A stretch of DNA of 54,257 nt from positions 1 to 54,257 of the forward strand of contig CAVVAY010000001.1 of the NCBI GenBank assembly GCA_963746465.1, written 5' to 3'. Both the position numbers and the translations under genes were made by a program. This document shows, one piece after another, positions 15,902 to 24,795 of this stretch. Under the pieces are notes generated by a model that saw only the letters and a program-made list of their open reading frames with translations, had not been told where the DNA came from and searched no databases. This stretch comes from CAVVAY01 sp963746465 (GTDB lineage Bacteria > Actinomycetota > Actinomycetes > JACCUZ01). Each line of letters begins with the position of its first letter. The first letter of the stretch is position 1.

Positions 15902-18063
15902 CCACCGGTCACGTGCGGTCGGTCCGTGACCTCGTGCTCGACGCCGTCCTGCACGCCGCGCCGCTGATGGTGTTCGCTTACGACCGCGACGGGACCTGCA
16001 CGTTCTCCGAGGGTGCCGGACTCAGCGCCGCTGGGGTGGCGCCCGGCGAGCTCGTCGGCGCCAACCTGTGGGACCACTTCGCCGACGACGCCGCGATGCT
16101 CGAGCGGATGCGTCGGCCGCTGCGCGGCGAGACCTTCCTCCAGACCGACCGGGTCGGCGACCGGACCTTCGACACCTGGTACCTGCCGCTGGGCGACGAC
16201 CCCGACGGTCCGACGTCCGCACTGGGCATCAGCGTCGACGTCACCGACCGCATCCGGGCACAGGACGACCTCGAGCTCTACACCGCTTTCGTGGACGCCG
16301 CGCCGCAGTTCATCGCGCTGGCCCGGCTGGACGGCTCGGTGCTGCACGTGAATCCCGGCGGACGCCGGATGGCCGGCATCCCCGGCGACGTCGACGTCAC
16401 GGCGACCACGATCGCTGACTACCTGACCGAGGACGGCCTCAAGGCCAGCATCGAGGTCGAGCAGCCCGCCGTCGTACGGGACGGTCGCTACGAGGGTGAG
16501 ACCACCCTGCGGCACTGGCCCACCGGCGAGGGCATCCCGGTCCGGGTCGCCTCGTTCCTCGTCACCGATCCGGTCACCGGCGCACCACTCGCGCTGGCCA
16601 CCGTGCAGGCGGACATCAGCGAGGTGGCCGCAGCCAGGGAGGCCATGCAGCGCCAGGTGGCCCACCAGCGGGGCCTCCTGATCCATCTGCACGAAGCCCA
16701 GGAGGCCGAGCGGCAGCGCATCGCGGGGGAGATCCACGACGACACCGTGCAGGTGATGGCGGCGGTGAACCTCCGGCTGCAGTCGCTGCGCCGTGCGCTG
16801 GAGCCGCTGCTGCCCGCCGACCGGATGGCCGACCTGGCTGCCCTGGACCTGGCGGTGCGCGAGACCACCAGCCGCCTCCGGCGGATGCTGGTCGAGCTCG
16901 ACCCGGCACCGGCCTTCGGCGCCGACGTCGCCGCCGCGGTGGAGTCAGCGGTGCGGACCGCGCTGGAGGGCGAGGACACGACCAGCGAGGTGGTCGTCCA
17001 GATCTCCGGCGATCCGTCGCCGATCGTCGCTCGGACGCTGATGCGCATCGCCCGCGAGGCACTGGCCAACGTGGTGAAGCACGCCGGCGCGCACACGGTC
17101 CGCGTCGAGCTGCGGGAGGAGCCGGGCGACTACGTGCTCCGGGTGCTCGACGACGGGCGCGGGATCACCGCGCAGGACGACGCCGGGCCGTTGCACCGCG
17201 GCGTGCGCACCATGCGCGAGCAGGCCGACTCGGTGGGCGGCAGCTTCACGGTCACGGCTCGGCCCGAGGGCGGCACCGTCGCAGAAGCACGGCTGCCGCA
17301 CCTGCTGGGCCACCCGGAGCAGGTGCTCACCGGGCCGGCCCCGCGGCTGTTCCTGGAGCAGGTGATGGAGAGCATCACCGACGCCTACTGCGCGCTCGAC
17401 GTCGACTGGCGCTACGTGTACATGAACCGCGCGGGCTACACCCTGCTGAACCGGGACCCTGCTGACTCCGTGGTCGGGACCGTGATCTGGGACGAGATGG
17501 ACATCACCCCCGAGTTCGAGGCCGCGTACCGCCGGGCCCGCGACGAGCAGGTCCCGGTCGAGGTGGTGGGTTACCACGCCCCCTGGGACCGGTGGATCCA
17601 CAACCGGGTCCTGCCCACCGCAGGCGGCCTGTCGATCTTCGCCAGGGACGTGACCGACGAGCGCCGCCGGGCCCGGCTGATCGGGGTCGGACGCGACGTG
17701 GTGACCGCGGTGACCGGCTCGGTGCAGCTGACCGACGCCCTGCGGGCCGCTCTGGAAGCCCTGGTGTCCGGCTGGCCGATCGCCGGAGCGCGGCTCGACG
17801 TCAACGGTGCGGTCCAGGTCGAGGTCGGAGACGTCGGCGGTGCGGGCCGCCGCGCGCCCCTGGAGGTGGCCGGGATGCCGGTCGGGGAGGCGCACCTGTT
17901 CGGCGAGGTGGCCCCGGTGGACGACTCGATGCTGCAGCTCATCGCCCTCCGGGTGGCCGCCGAACGTCCCACTGGCGGGTCCACGGACCGAGACGTCGCG
18001 GAGCAGGTCGAACCTGACGGCGACCCGGCGCGTTCCGGCGGACATGGACCAGACCCTGCCTGA
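15898..18063 (+). CDS. multi-PAS sensor histidine kinase (HisKA_3 type)
   Basis: A 721-aa soluble kinase with no membrane helix. Two PAS domains (about residues 15-120 and 125-245) precede the HisKA_3 dimerisation helix with phospho-His280 (RQRIAGEIHDD), then an HATPase domain with DGRGI (about 415-420). Unusually, about 240 residues follow the kinase core: a third PAS (about 480-590, starting FLEQVMESITDAYCALDVDWRYVY) and a GAF-like or degenerate sensory stretch to about 705. HisKA_3 kinases usually pair with NarL-type regulators, as here. It overlaps the regulator by 4 nt and the Rieske gene by 20 nt, so all three form one operon. Confidence 0.9.
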   Translation: MTTGHVRSVRDLVLDAVLHAAPLMVFAYDRDGTCTFSEGAGLSAAGVAPGELVGANLWDHFADDAAMLERMRRPLRGETFLQTDRVGDRTFDTWYLPLGDDPDGPTSALGISVDVTDRIRAQDDLELYTAFVDAAPQFIALARLDGSVLHVNPGGRRMAGIPGDVDVTATTIADYLTEDGLKASIEVEQPAVVRDGRYEGETTLRHWPTGEGIPVRVASFLVTDPVTGAPLALATVQADISEVAAAREAMQRQVAHQRGLLIHLHEAQEAERQRIAGEIHDDTVQVMAAVNLRLQSLRRALEPLLPADRMADLAALDLAVRETTSRLRRMLVELDPAPAFGADVAAAVESAVRTALEGEDTTSEVVVQISGDPSPIVARTLMRIAREALANVVKHAGAHTVRVELREEPGDYVLRVLDDGRGITAQDDAGPLHRGVRTMREQADSVGGSFTVTARPEGGTVAEARLPHLLGHPEQVLTGPAPRLFLEQVMESITDAYCALDVDWRYVYMNRAGYTLLNRDPADSVVGTVIWDEMDITPEFEAAYRRARDEQVPVEVVGYHAPWDRWIHNRVLPTAGGLSIFARDVTDERRRARLIGVGRDVVTAVTGSVQLTDALRAALEALVSGWPIAGARLDVNGAVQVEVGDVGGAGRRAPLEVAGMPVGEAHLFGEVAPVDDSMLQLIALRVAAERPTGGSTDRDVAEQVEPDGDPARSGGHGPDPA

Positions 18064-18562
18064 GCCCACGCCCGACCTCGTCCCGGCGCCGCCCGCGCCC
18101 GCCCCGTCCCGCCGACACGTGCTGGCGCTGGTCGCGGTGACCGGAGCCGGCGGAGCGCTGATCACGGCCTGCGGCGGCGGGAACGACACCGCGACCACGG
18201 AGCCCGGCGGGTCGTCCTCGGACGACGGCGGCTCGTCGCCGTCCGCGTCCGCCGGCGGCGACGCCGGTGGCGCGGGCGGTTCCCTGGTCGCTGCCTCGGA
18301 CGTGCCGGTCGGCGGCGGGGTGGTCCTCGAGAAGCAGAACGTCGTCGTCTGCCAGCCGGCCGAGGGCACCTTCACCGCCTTCTCGGCGACCTGCACGCAC
18401 CAGGCCTGCACGGTCGCCAGCGTGAAGAACGGCCGGATCAGCTGCCCGTGCCACGGCTCGGCGTACAGCGCGAAGGACGGCTCGGTGCTGAACGGGCCTG
18501 CGACCCGGGCGCTGGCTGAGGTCGCCGTCTCGGTTGAGGGCGGGCAGGTCGTCGAGAGCTGA
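18044..18562 (+). CDS. Rieske [2Fe-2S] lipoprotein with Tat-type signal
   Basis: A 172-aa exported iron-sulfur protein. The N-terminus has twin Arg (SRRHVLALV, residues 22-30), a hydrophobic segment and a lipobox LITAC with Cys43, so it should be Tat-exported and lipid-anchored on the outer face of the membrane. A Ser/Gly-rich linker (44-80) leads to the Rieske domain with ligands Cys117/His119 (CTHQAC) and Cys134/His137 (CPCHGS), and the disulfide pair Cys122/Cys136. It is a stand-alone small Rieske protein, not a cytochrome bc1 subunit. ATG 18044 overlaps the kinase by 20 nt, implying that it belongs to the signalling operon. Confidence 0.88.
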   Translation: MDQTLPEPTPDLVPAPPAPAPSRRHVLALVAVTGAGGALITACGGGNDTATTEPGGSSSDDGGSSPSASAGGDAGGAGGSLVAASDVPVGGGVVLEKQNVVVCQPAEGTFTAFSATCTHQACTVASVKNGRISCPCHGSAYSAKDGSVLNGPATRALAEVAVSVEGGQVVES

Positions 18563-18602
18563 TTCGAGGGCCGCCCGGTCAGCGCGACACGCCGAGCCGA
18601 CG

Positions 18603-18608
18603 TAGGGT
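18603..18608 (+). promoter_or_regulatory. -10 element, leaderless uvrC start
   Basis: TAGGGT ends 6 nt before GTG 18615. Confidence 0.5.
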
Positions 18609-18614
18609 TGCCGG

Positions 18615-20672
18615 GTGGCAGATCCGGCGTCGTACCGTCCCTCGCCGGGCTCGATCCCCGACGCCCCAGGCGTCTACCGGTTCCGCGACGAGCGCGGCCG
18701 GGTCATCTACGTCGGCAAGGCCCGCAGCCTGCGGCCACGACTGTCGTCCTACTTCCAGGACATCGCGAACCTGCACCCCCGCACCCAGACGATGGTGACG
18801 TCCGCGGCAGCGGTGGAGTGGACCGTCGTCAGCACCGAGGTCGAGGCCCTGCAGCTGGAGTACAGCTGGATCAAGGAGTTCGACCCGCGGTACAACGTGA
18901 AGTACCGCGACGACAAGAGCTACCCCAGCCTGGCCGTGACCCTGAACGAGGAGTTCCCGCGGCTGCAGGTGATGCGCGGCCCGAAGAAGAAGGGCGTGCG
19001 GTACTTCGGGCCGTACTCCCACGCCTGGGCCATCCGCGAGACCCTCGACCTGCTCCTGCGCGTCTTCCCGGCCCGCACCTGCTCCGCCGGGGTGTTCAAG
19101 CGGGCCGGTCAGGTCGGCCGGCCGTGCCTGCTCGGCTACATCGGGAAGTGCTCGGCCCCGTGCGTGGGGCGGGTCAGCGCCGCCGAGCACCGGCAGATCG
19201 TCGAGGACTTCTGCGACTTCATGGCCGGGCAGACCACGACGTACCTGCGCCGGCTCGAGAAGGAGATGCAGGTCGCGGCGGCCAACCAGGAGTACGAGCG
19301 GGCGGCCCGGCTGCGCGACGACATCAAGGCGCTCGAGCGCGCCATGGAGAAGCAGTCGGTCGTGCTCGGCGACGGGACCGACGCCGACGTCATCGCGCTG
19401 GCCGAGGACCCCCTCGAGGCAGCGGTGCAGGTGTTCTACGTGCGGGGCGGCCGGGTGCGCGGGCAGCGCGGCTGGGTGGTCGACAAGGTCGAGGAGCTCA
19501 CCACCGGCGACCTCGTCGAGCACTTCGTCCAGCAGGTGTACGGCGGGTCGGCCAGCGAGCCGACCGAGCCGGGCTGGGGCGACAGCGTCCCGCGCGAGGT
19601 CCTGGTGCCCGCCCTGCCGCCGGACGCCGACGCGGTGCAGGACTGGCTGACCACGTTGCGCGGGAGCAACGTCGACCTGCGGGTGCCGCAACGCGGCGAC
19701 AAGCGCGCACTGATGGAGACCGTCGCCCGCAACGCCGGACATGCCCTCGCGCTGCACAAGACGCGCCGCGGCAGCGACCTCACCAGCCGCAGCGTCGCGC
19801 TGCAGGAGCTGCAGGACGCGCTCGGCCTCGACGAGGCACCGCTGCGCGTCGAGTGCTACGACGTGTCGCACCTGCAGGAGAGCGACGTCGTCGCTTCGAT
19901 GGTGGTGTTCGAGGACGGCCTGGCGCGCAAGAGCGAGTACCGCCGGTTCATCATCAAGGGCCAGGCGGGACAGGGCGATGTGGCCTCGATCTACGAGGTC
20001 ATCAGCCGACGGTTCCGTCGGTACGTCGAGGAGCGGGCCGAGACCGGCGAGGTCGAGGGCGCGACGAACATGGACGGCGGGGCAGCCGGGCCCGAGGTGC
20101 CCGCCGGCATCGACCCGGAGACCGGCCGGCCCCGGCGGTTCGCCTACCCGCCCAACCTGGTCGTCGTCGACGGCGGCGCACCGCAGGTCGCGGCCGCCCA
20201 GCGGGCCCTCGACGAGCTCGGTGTCGACGACGTCGCGTTGTGCGGGCTCGCCAAGCGTCTCGAAGAGGTCTGGCTGCCCGGGGACCCGCACCCGGTGGTG
20301 CTGCCGCGCACCAGCGAAGGCCTCTACCTGTTGCAGCGGGTCCGGGACGAGGCGCACCGGTTCGCGATCGCGCTGCACCGCACCCGGCGGTCCCGGTCGA
20401 TGACGGCCAGCGCGCTGGACGGCATTCCCGGCCTCGGTGAGACCCGGCGGAAGGCGTTGCTCAAGCACTTCGGCTCGCTCAAGCGGCTGTCGGCCGCCTC
20501 GGTCGACGAGATCGTGGAGGTGCCGGGAGTCGGCCGGCGCACCGCCGAGGCGGTGGTCGCGGCCCTCGCCGACCGTCGTCCCGGCGTGGCCGTCAACACC
20601 GCGACCGGTGAGATCCTCGGGGACGACCCGCAGCAGGCCGGGTCCCCGTCCGTGGTCGAGGAGGCGCCGTGA
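18615..20672 (+). CDS. uvrC: excinuclease ABC subunit C
   Basis: UvrC makes both incisions beside a UvrB-bound lesion. The 685-aa protein has an N-terminal GIY-YIG nuclease (GVYRFRD...VIYVGKARSLRPRL, residues about 18-45), a UVR motif that contacts UvrB (EYERAARLRDDIKAL, about 225-240), the RNase H-like 5' nuclease domain (CYDVSHLQ...VVVDGGAPQV, with catalytic Asp residues) and two C-terminal helix-hairpin-helix motifs (IPGLGETRRKALL; VPGVGRRTAEAV). It heads the uvrC-rapZ-yvcK-whiA operon typical of actinobacteria, with a leaderless-type promoter. Confidence 0.97.
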   Translation: MADPASYRPSPGSIPDAPGVYRFRDERGRVIYVGKARSLRPRLSSYFQDIANLHPRTQTMVTSAAAVEWTVVSTEVEALQLEYSWIKEFDPRYNVKYRDDKSYPSLAVTLNEEFPRLQVMRGPKKKGVRYFGPYSHAWAIRETLDLLLRVFPARTCSAGVFKRAGQVGRPCLLGYIGKCSAPCVGRVSAAEHRQIVEDFCDFMAGQTTTYLRRLEKEMQVAAANQEYERAARLRDDIKALERAMEKQSVVLGDGTDADVIALAEDPLEAAVQVFYVRGGRVRGQRGWVVDKVEELTTGDLVEHFVQQVYGGSASEPTEPGWGDSVPREVLVPALPPDADAVQDWLTTLRGSNVDLRVPQRGDKRALMETVARNAGHALALHKTRRGSDLTSRSVALQELQDALGLDEAPLRVECYDVSHLQESDVVASMVVFEDGLARKSEYRRFIIKGQAGQGDVASIYEVISRRFRRYVEERAETGEVEGATNMDGGAAGPEVPAGIDPETGRPRRFAYPPNLVVVDGGAPQVAAAQRALDELGVDDVALCGLAKRLEEVWLPGDPHPVVLPRTSEGLYLLQRVRDEAHRFAIALHRTRRSRSMTASALDGIPGLGETRRKALLKHFGSLKRLSAASVDEIVEVPGVGRRTAEAVVAALADRRPGVAVNTATGEILGDDPQQAGSPSVVEEAP

Positions 20673-21592
20673 GCCAGTCCGACCGCAGCGAACCTGTGCC
20701 GCTCGACCCCGCCGAGGCCGCCGCCGAGGGCGCGCACCTGCCCGACCTCGCCATCATCACCGGCATGTCCGGCGCCGGCCGCAGCACCGCGGCCAACGTG
20801 CTCGAGGACCTCGGCTGGTTCGTCGTCGACAACCTGCCGCCCGCCCTGCTGCCGACCCTGGCCGAGCTCGGTGGCCGCTCGCGCGGTGACGTGGCCCGGA
20901 TGGCCGCGGTGGTCGACGTACGGAGCCGGGCCTTCTTCGCCGACCTGACCGCCGCGCTGGCCAAGCTCGCCGACGACGGCAGCGACCCGAGGATCGTGTT
21001 CCTGGAGGCGTCCGACGACGCACTGGTACGCCGGCACGAGGCGGTCCGGCGCCCGCACCCGCTGCAGGGCGACGGCCGGCTCAGCGACGGCATCGCCCGC
21101 GAGCGCGAGATGCTGCGCGACCTGCGGGCCGAGGCCGACATCGTGCTCGACACGACTGACCTCAACGTGCACGAGCTCGGCTCGAAGGTGATCGCGGCGT
21201 TCCAGCAGGTCGAGCCCGGGCTGCACGCGACGGTGATGTCGTTCGGCTTCAAGTACGGCCTGCCGGTCGACGCCGATCTCGTCGTGGACTGCCGGTTCCT
21301 GCCCAACCCGCACTGGGTGCCGGAGCTGCGGCCGCTCAACGGCCGCGACGAGCCGGTCCGCGACTACGTGATGGCCCAGGCGGGTGCGGACGACTTCCTG
21401 GACACCTATGAGCGGCTGCTGGACATCATCGGCGCCGGCTACCAGCGTGAGGGGAAGCGCTACGCGACGGTCGCGGTCGGCTGCACCGGAGGCAAGCACC
21501 GGTCGGTCGCGATGGCCGAGGAGCTGGCCCGGCGGATGACTGCCCACGGCGTGGACACCGCGGTCGTGCACCGCGACCTGGGGCGGGAATGA
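20669..21592 (+). CDS. rapZ: RNase adapter/nucleotide-binding protein RapZ
   Basis: A 307-aa P-loop protein (GMSGAGRST, residues 32-40; the Lys is replaced by Arg in this Walker A, as often in this family). In Enterobacteria RapZ directs RNase E to sRNAs and binds amino-sugar phosphate; in Gram-positives the role is unsettled. The C-terminal domain (SFGFKYGLP...DADLVVDCRFLPNPHW...GCTGGKHRSV) is characteristic. GTG 20669 overlaps the uvrC stop by 4 nt and the gene ends in a 4-nt overlap with yvcK, so expression is coupled. Confidence 0.94.
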   Translation: MSQSDRSEPVPLDPAEAAAEGAHLPDLAIITGMSGAGRSTAANVLEDLGWFVVDNLPPALLPTLAELGGRSRGDVARMAAVVDVRSRAFFADLTAALAKLADDGSDPRIVFLEASDDALVRRHEAVRRPHPLQGDGRLSDGIAREREMLRDLRAEADIVLDTTDLNVHELGSKVIAAFQQVEPGLHATVMSFGFKYGLPVDADLVVDCRFLPNPHWVPELRPLNGRDEPVRDYVMAQAGADDFLDTYERLLDIIGAGYQREGKRYATVAVGCTGGKHRSVAMAEELARRMTAHGVDTAVVHRDLGRE

Positions 21593-22569
21593 GCACGCCT
21601 GCCGAGAGCGCGTTCCCGGACGCGCCGGCCGTGGTCGCGCTCGGCGGTGGCCACGGGCTGGCCGCCGCGCTGCAGGCCCTGCGCCGGGTCACCGACCGCC
21701 CGACCGCGGTGGTCACGGTCGCCGACGACGGCGGCTCCAGCGGCCGGCTGCGGCGCGAGCTCGGGGTGCTGCCGCCCGGCGACCTGCGGATGGCGCTGGC
21801 GGCGCTGTGCAATGACGACGAGTGGGGGCAGACCTGGAGCGAGGTGGTGCAGCACCGCTTCCGCAGCGAGGGTGAGCTGCACGAGCACTCGGTCGGCAAC
21901 CTGCTCATCGTCGCGCTCTGGGAGCTGCTCGACGACTCGGTCTCCGGGCTGGACTGGGTGGCCCGGCTGCTCGGCGTCCAGGGCAGGGTGCTGCCGATGT
22001 CCGTGGTCCCGCTGGACATCGAGGCCGTCGTCGAGATGTCCGGCGACGTGCTGGAGCGGGTCCGCGGCCAGGTCGCCGTCGCGTCGACGGCCGGCCGGGT
22101 GCGCAGCGTCTCGCTGCTGCCCGAGTCGCCGCCGGCCTGCCCGGAAGCCGTGCAGGCCGTGCTCGACGCCGACTGGGTGGTGCTCGGCCCGGGGTCGTGG
22201 TTCACCAGCGTCATGCCGCACCTGCTGGTGCCCGACCTGGCGGCCGCGCTGCGCGCCACCTCGGCCCGCCGCCTGCTGGTGCTGAACCTCACCGCCCAGG
22301 CGGGGGAGACCGACGGTTTCTCGCCGGCGAACCATCTCGAGGTGCTGGCCCGGCACGCGCCCGACCTCACGCTGGACACCGTGCTCGCCGACGCGTCCCA
22401 CGTCACCGACCAGGTCGCGCTCGAGGCGGCCGCGGCCGCTCTCGGTGCCGAACTGGTGCTCGCGCCGCTGGCCCGCGACGACCATCCCGACCAGCACGAC
22501 CCCGACCGGTTGGCCGCTGCCTTCCGCCGGCTGTTCGCACCCGACCGACTCTCGAGTGACAGGATCTGA
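21589..22569 (+). CDS. yvcK: gluconeogenesis factor YvcK / CofD-like protein
   Basis: A 326-aa Rossmann-type protein of the YvcK/CofD family with GGGHGLAAAL near the N-terminus, VTVADDGGSSGRLR, and GPGSWFTSVMPHL. In Bacillus and Mycobacterium it is needed for cell-wall and carbon balance and binds UDP-sugars. It overlaps rapZ by 4 nt and ends 4 nt before whiA. No 2-phospholactate transferase partner genes are near, so the regulatory YvcK role is preferred to CofD. Confidence 0.93.
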   Translation: MSTPAESAFPDAPAVVALGGGHGLAAALQALRRVTDRPTAVVTVADDGGSSGRLRRELGVLPPGDLRMALAALCNDDEWGQTWSEVVQHRFRSEGELHEHSVGNLLIVALWELLDDSVSGLDWVARLLGVQGRVLPMSVVPLDIEAVVEMSGDVLERVRGQVAVASTAGRVRSVSLLPESPPACPEAVQAVLDADWVVLGPGSWFTSVMPHLLVPDLAAALRATSARRLLVLNLTAQAGETDGFSPANHLEVLARHAPDLTLDTVLADASHVTDQVALEAAAAALGAELVLAPLARDDHPDQHDPDRLAAAFRRLFAPDRLSSDRI

Positions 22570-22573
22570 GCCC

Positions 22574-23554
22574 ATGGCCATGACCGCTGCTGTCAAGGAC
22601 GAGCTCGCCCACCTGAACGTCACGCGGCCCTGCTGCCGCAAGGCGGAGGTGTCGTCGATGCTGCGGTTCGCGGGCGGTCTGCACATCGTCAGCGGCCGGA
22701 TCGTGGTCGAGGCCGAGGTGGACACCGGCGCGACCGCACGGCGGCTGCGCAAGGACATCGCCGAGGTCTACGGGCACACCTCCGACGTCGCTGTCGTGGC
22801 GCCCGGCGGGCTGCGCAAGGGCAGCCGGTACCTCGTGCGGGTGGCCAAGGACGGCGAGGCGCTGGCCCGGCAGACCGGGCTGCTGGACGGCCGCGGCCGG
22901 CCGGTGCGCGGCCTGCCGCCGCAGGTCGTGTCCGGGGCGCTGTGCGACGCCGAGTCGGCCTGGCGGGGCGCCTTCCTGGCCCACGGGTCCCTTACCGAGC
23001 CGGGCCGGTCGTCAGCCCTGGAGATCACCTGTCCGGGCCCGGAGGCCGCGCTGGCCCTGGTCGGTGCCGCCCGCCGGCTGGGCATCGGCGCCAAGGCCCG
23101 CGAGGTCCGCGGCGTCGACCGGGTCGTGGTGCGCGACGGCGACGCGATCGGTGCGCTGCTGACCCGGCTCGGCGCGCACGACAGCGTGCTGGCCTGGGAG
23201 GAGCGCCGGATGCGCCGGGAGGTCCGGGCGACCGCCAACCGGCTGGCGAACTTCGACGACGCCAACATGCGCCGGTCGGCGCGGGCCGCGGTGGCTGCCG
23301 GTGCCCGGGTGCAGCGGGCCCTGGAGATCCTGGGCGAGGACATCCCGGACCACCTGCGGGTCGCCGGCGAGCTGCGCCTGGCTCACAAGCAGGCCAGCCT
23401 CGAGGAGCTGGGCACCCTGGCCGACCCGCCGATGACCAAGGACGCGGTGGCCGGCCGGATCCGCCGGCTGCTCGCGCTGGCCGACAAGCGCGCCTCGGAC
23501 CAGGGCATCCCCGGCACGGACGCGAACCTCACCCCCGACATGCTCGACGCCTGA
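22574..23554 (+). CDS. whiA: DNA-binding protein WhiA
   Basis: WhiA is the conserved Gram-positive regulator needed with WhiB for sporulation septation in Streptomyces and linked to cell division elsewhere. The 326-aa protein has the LAGLIDADG-like N-terminal domain (AVKDELAHL; CCRKAEVSSMLRFAGGLHIVSGR) without the nuclease residues, a linker (REVRATANRLANFDDANMRRSARAA) and a C-terminal helix-turn-helix (HKQASLEELGTLADPPMTKDAVAGRIRRLL). ATG 22574 gives the MAMTAAVKDE start seen in close families, with AGGA 9 nt upstream. The frame extends further upstream only within yvcK. Confidence 0.97.
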   Translation: MAMTAAVKDELAHLNVTRPCCRKAEVSSMLRFAGGLHIVSGRIVVEAEVDTGATARRLRKDIAEVYGHTSDVAVVAPGGLRKGSRYLVRVAKDGEALARQTGLLDGRGRPVRGLPPQVVSGALCDAESAWRGAFLAHGSLTEPGRSSALEITCPGPEAALALVGAARRLGIGAKAREVRGVDRVVVRDGDAIGALLTRLGAHDSVLAWEERRMRREVRATANRLANFDDANMRRSARAAVAAGARVQRALEILGEDIPDHLRVAGELRLAHKQASLEELGTLADPPMTKDAVAGRIRRLLALADKRASDQGIPGTDANLTPDMLDA

Positions 23555-23593
23555 CCGCCGCACCCGCTCTGCTGCTCCATCTCGCCGTCGCGC

Positions 23594-23672
23594 CGTTGAT
23601 CACGCTGGCGTGATCAACGGCTGCTGGGTGCGGTGAGCTCACGGCACCCAGCAAGTGGTAGCCGCACCCAGT
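23594..23672 (+). repeat. REP-like palindromic repeat, copy A
   Basis: The element begins with CGTTGATCACGC and GCGTGATCAACG (23594-23619, near-perfect hairpin), then GCTGGGTGC (23623-23631) and GCACCCAGC (23644-23652) around an inner GTGAGCTCAC palindrome, and ends with a further CCGCACCCAG (23662-23671). Copies B (30320-30400) and C (31534-31614, inverted) share the same order. It lies between the convergently unaffected genes whiA and gap, with no ORF beside it. Confidence 0.85.
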
Positions 23673-23743
23673 CAGCGCGGGCCGCGTCCAGCCGTCCATC
23701 TCGCCTGGTGAGGCGGGCCGACGAGAGTCCCGGGCACCCCGGA

Positions 23744-23749
23744 TAGGGT
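23744..23749 (+). promoter_or_regulatory. gap operon -10 element
   Basis: TAGGGT would start transcription near 23756, leaving a ~33-nt leader with GAAGGAG before GTG 23789. It drives gap-pgk-tpiA, and the repeat copy A lies upstream of it. Confidence 0.5.
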
Positions 23750-23788
23750 TGCTGGGCAGGGTCAGCGCGAGTTCTGAAGGAGACAGTC

Positions 23789-24793
23789 GTGACGGTTCGG
23801 GTGGGCATCAACGGTTTCGGCCGCATCGGGCGGAACTTCTTCCGGGCTGCCCTCGCGCAGGGTGCCGACATCGAGGTGGTCGGGGCCAACGACCTCACCG
23901 ACAACAAGACGCTGGCCCACCTGCTGAAGTACGACAGCATCCTCGGCCGGCTGCAGGAGGACGTGTCGTTCGACGACCAGAACATCATCGTCGGCGGCCG
24001 CAAGATCCGTGCCCTCGAGGAGCGCGACCCCGGCTCGCTGCCGTGGAAGGAGCTGGGCGCCGACATCGTCATCGAGTCGACCGGCTTCTTCACCGACGCG
24101 ACCAAGGCGAAGGCCCACATCGACGCCGGTGCGCAGAAGGTCATCATCTCGGCGCCGGCCAAGAACGAGGACTTCACCGTCGTCCTCGGCGCGAACGACT
24201 CGGCGTACGACTCGGCCAAGCACCACATCATCAGCAACGCGTCGTGCACGACAAACTGCCTCGCGCCGATGGCCAAGGTCCTCAACGACGCGTTCACCAT
24301 CGAGCGCGGCCTGATGACCACGATCCACGCCTACACCCAGGACCAGAACCTGCAGGACGGCCCGCACAGCGACCTGCGCCGGGCCCGGGCGGCTGCGCTG
24401 AACATCGTGCCGACCAGCACGGGAGCGGCCAAGGCCATCTCCCTGGTGCTGCCCGAGCTCGAGGGCAAGCTGGACGGCTTCGCGATGCGGGTGCCGATCC
24501 CCACCGGCTCGGTCACCGACCTCACCGTCACCGTCAGCCGCGACACGACCGTCGACGAGGTCAACGCGGCCTTCAAGGCGGCGGCCGACGGCGCCCTCAA
24601 GGGTTACCTCACCTACACCGAGGACGAGATCGTGTCCTCCGACATCGTCACCGACCCCTCCTCGTGCACCTTCGACGCCAAGCTCACCAAGGTCATCGGC
24701 GACCAGGTCAAGATCATCGGCTGGTACGACAACGAGTGGGGCTACTCGAACCGCCTCGTCGACCTGGTGAAGCTCGTCGGCCAGTCGCTGTAG
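23789..24793 (+). CDS. gap: glyceraldehyde-3-phosphate dehydrogenase, type I
   Basis: It converts glyceraldehyde 3-phosphate to 1,3-bisphosphoglycerate with NAD+ in glycolysis. The 334-aa protein starts with the Rossmann motif VGINGFGRIGRNFFRAAL and holds the catalytic Cys in SNASCTTNCLAP (Cys near residue 153), plus the partner His region and the C-terminal WYDNEWGYSNRLVDL. GTG 23789 is preceded by GAAGGAG. It heads gap-pgk-tpiA, a standard glycolytic operon, with pgk only 2 nt downstream. Confidence 0.98.
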   Translation: MTVRVGINGFGRIGRNFFRAALAQGADIEVVGANDLTDNKTLAHLLKYDSILGRLQEDVSFDDQNIIVGGRKIRALEERDPGSLPWKELGADIVIESTGFFTDATKAKAHIDAGAQKVIISAPAKNEDFTVVLGANDSAYDSAKHHIISNASCTTNCLAPMAKVLNDAFTIERGLMTTIHAYTQDQNLQDGPHSDLRRARAAALNIVPTSTGAAKAISLVLPELEGKLDGFAMRVPIPTGSVTDLTVTVSRDTTVDEVNAAFKAAADGALKGYLTYTEDEIVSSDIVTDPSSCTFDAKLTKVIGDQVKIIGWYDNEWGYSNRLVDLVKLVGQSL

Positions 24794-24795
24794 CC

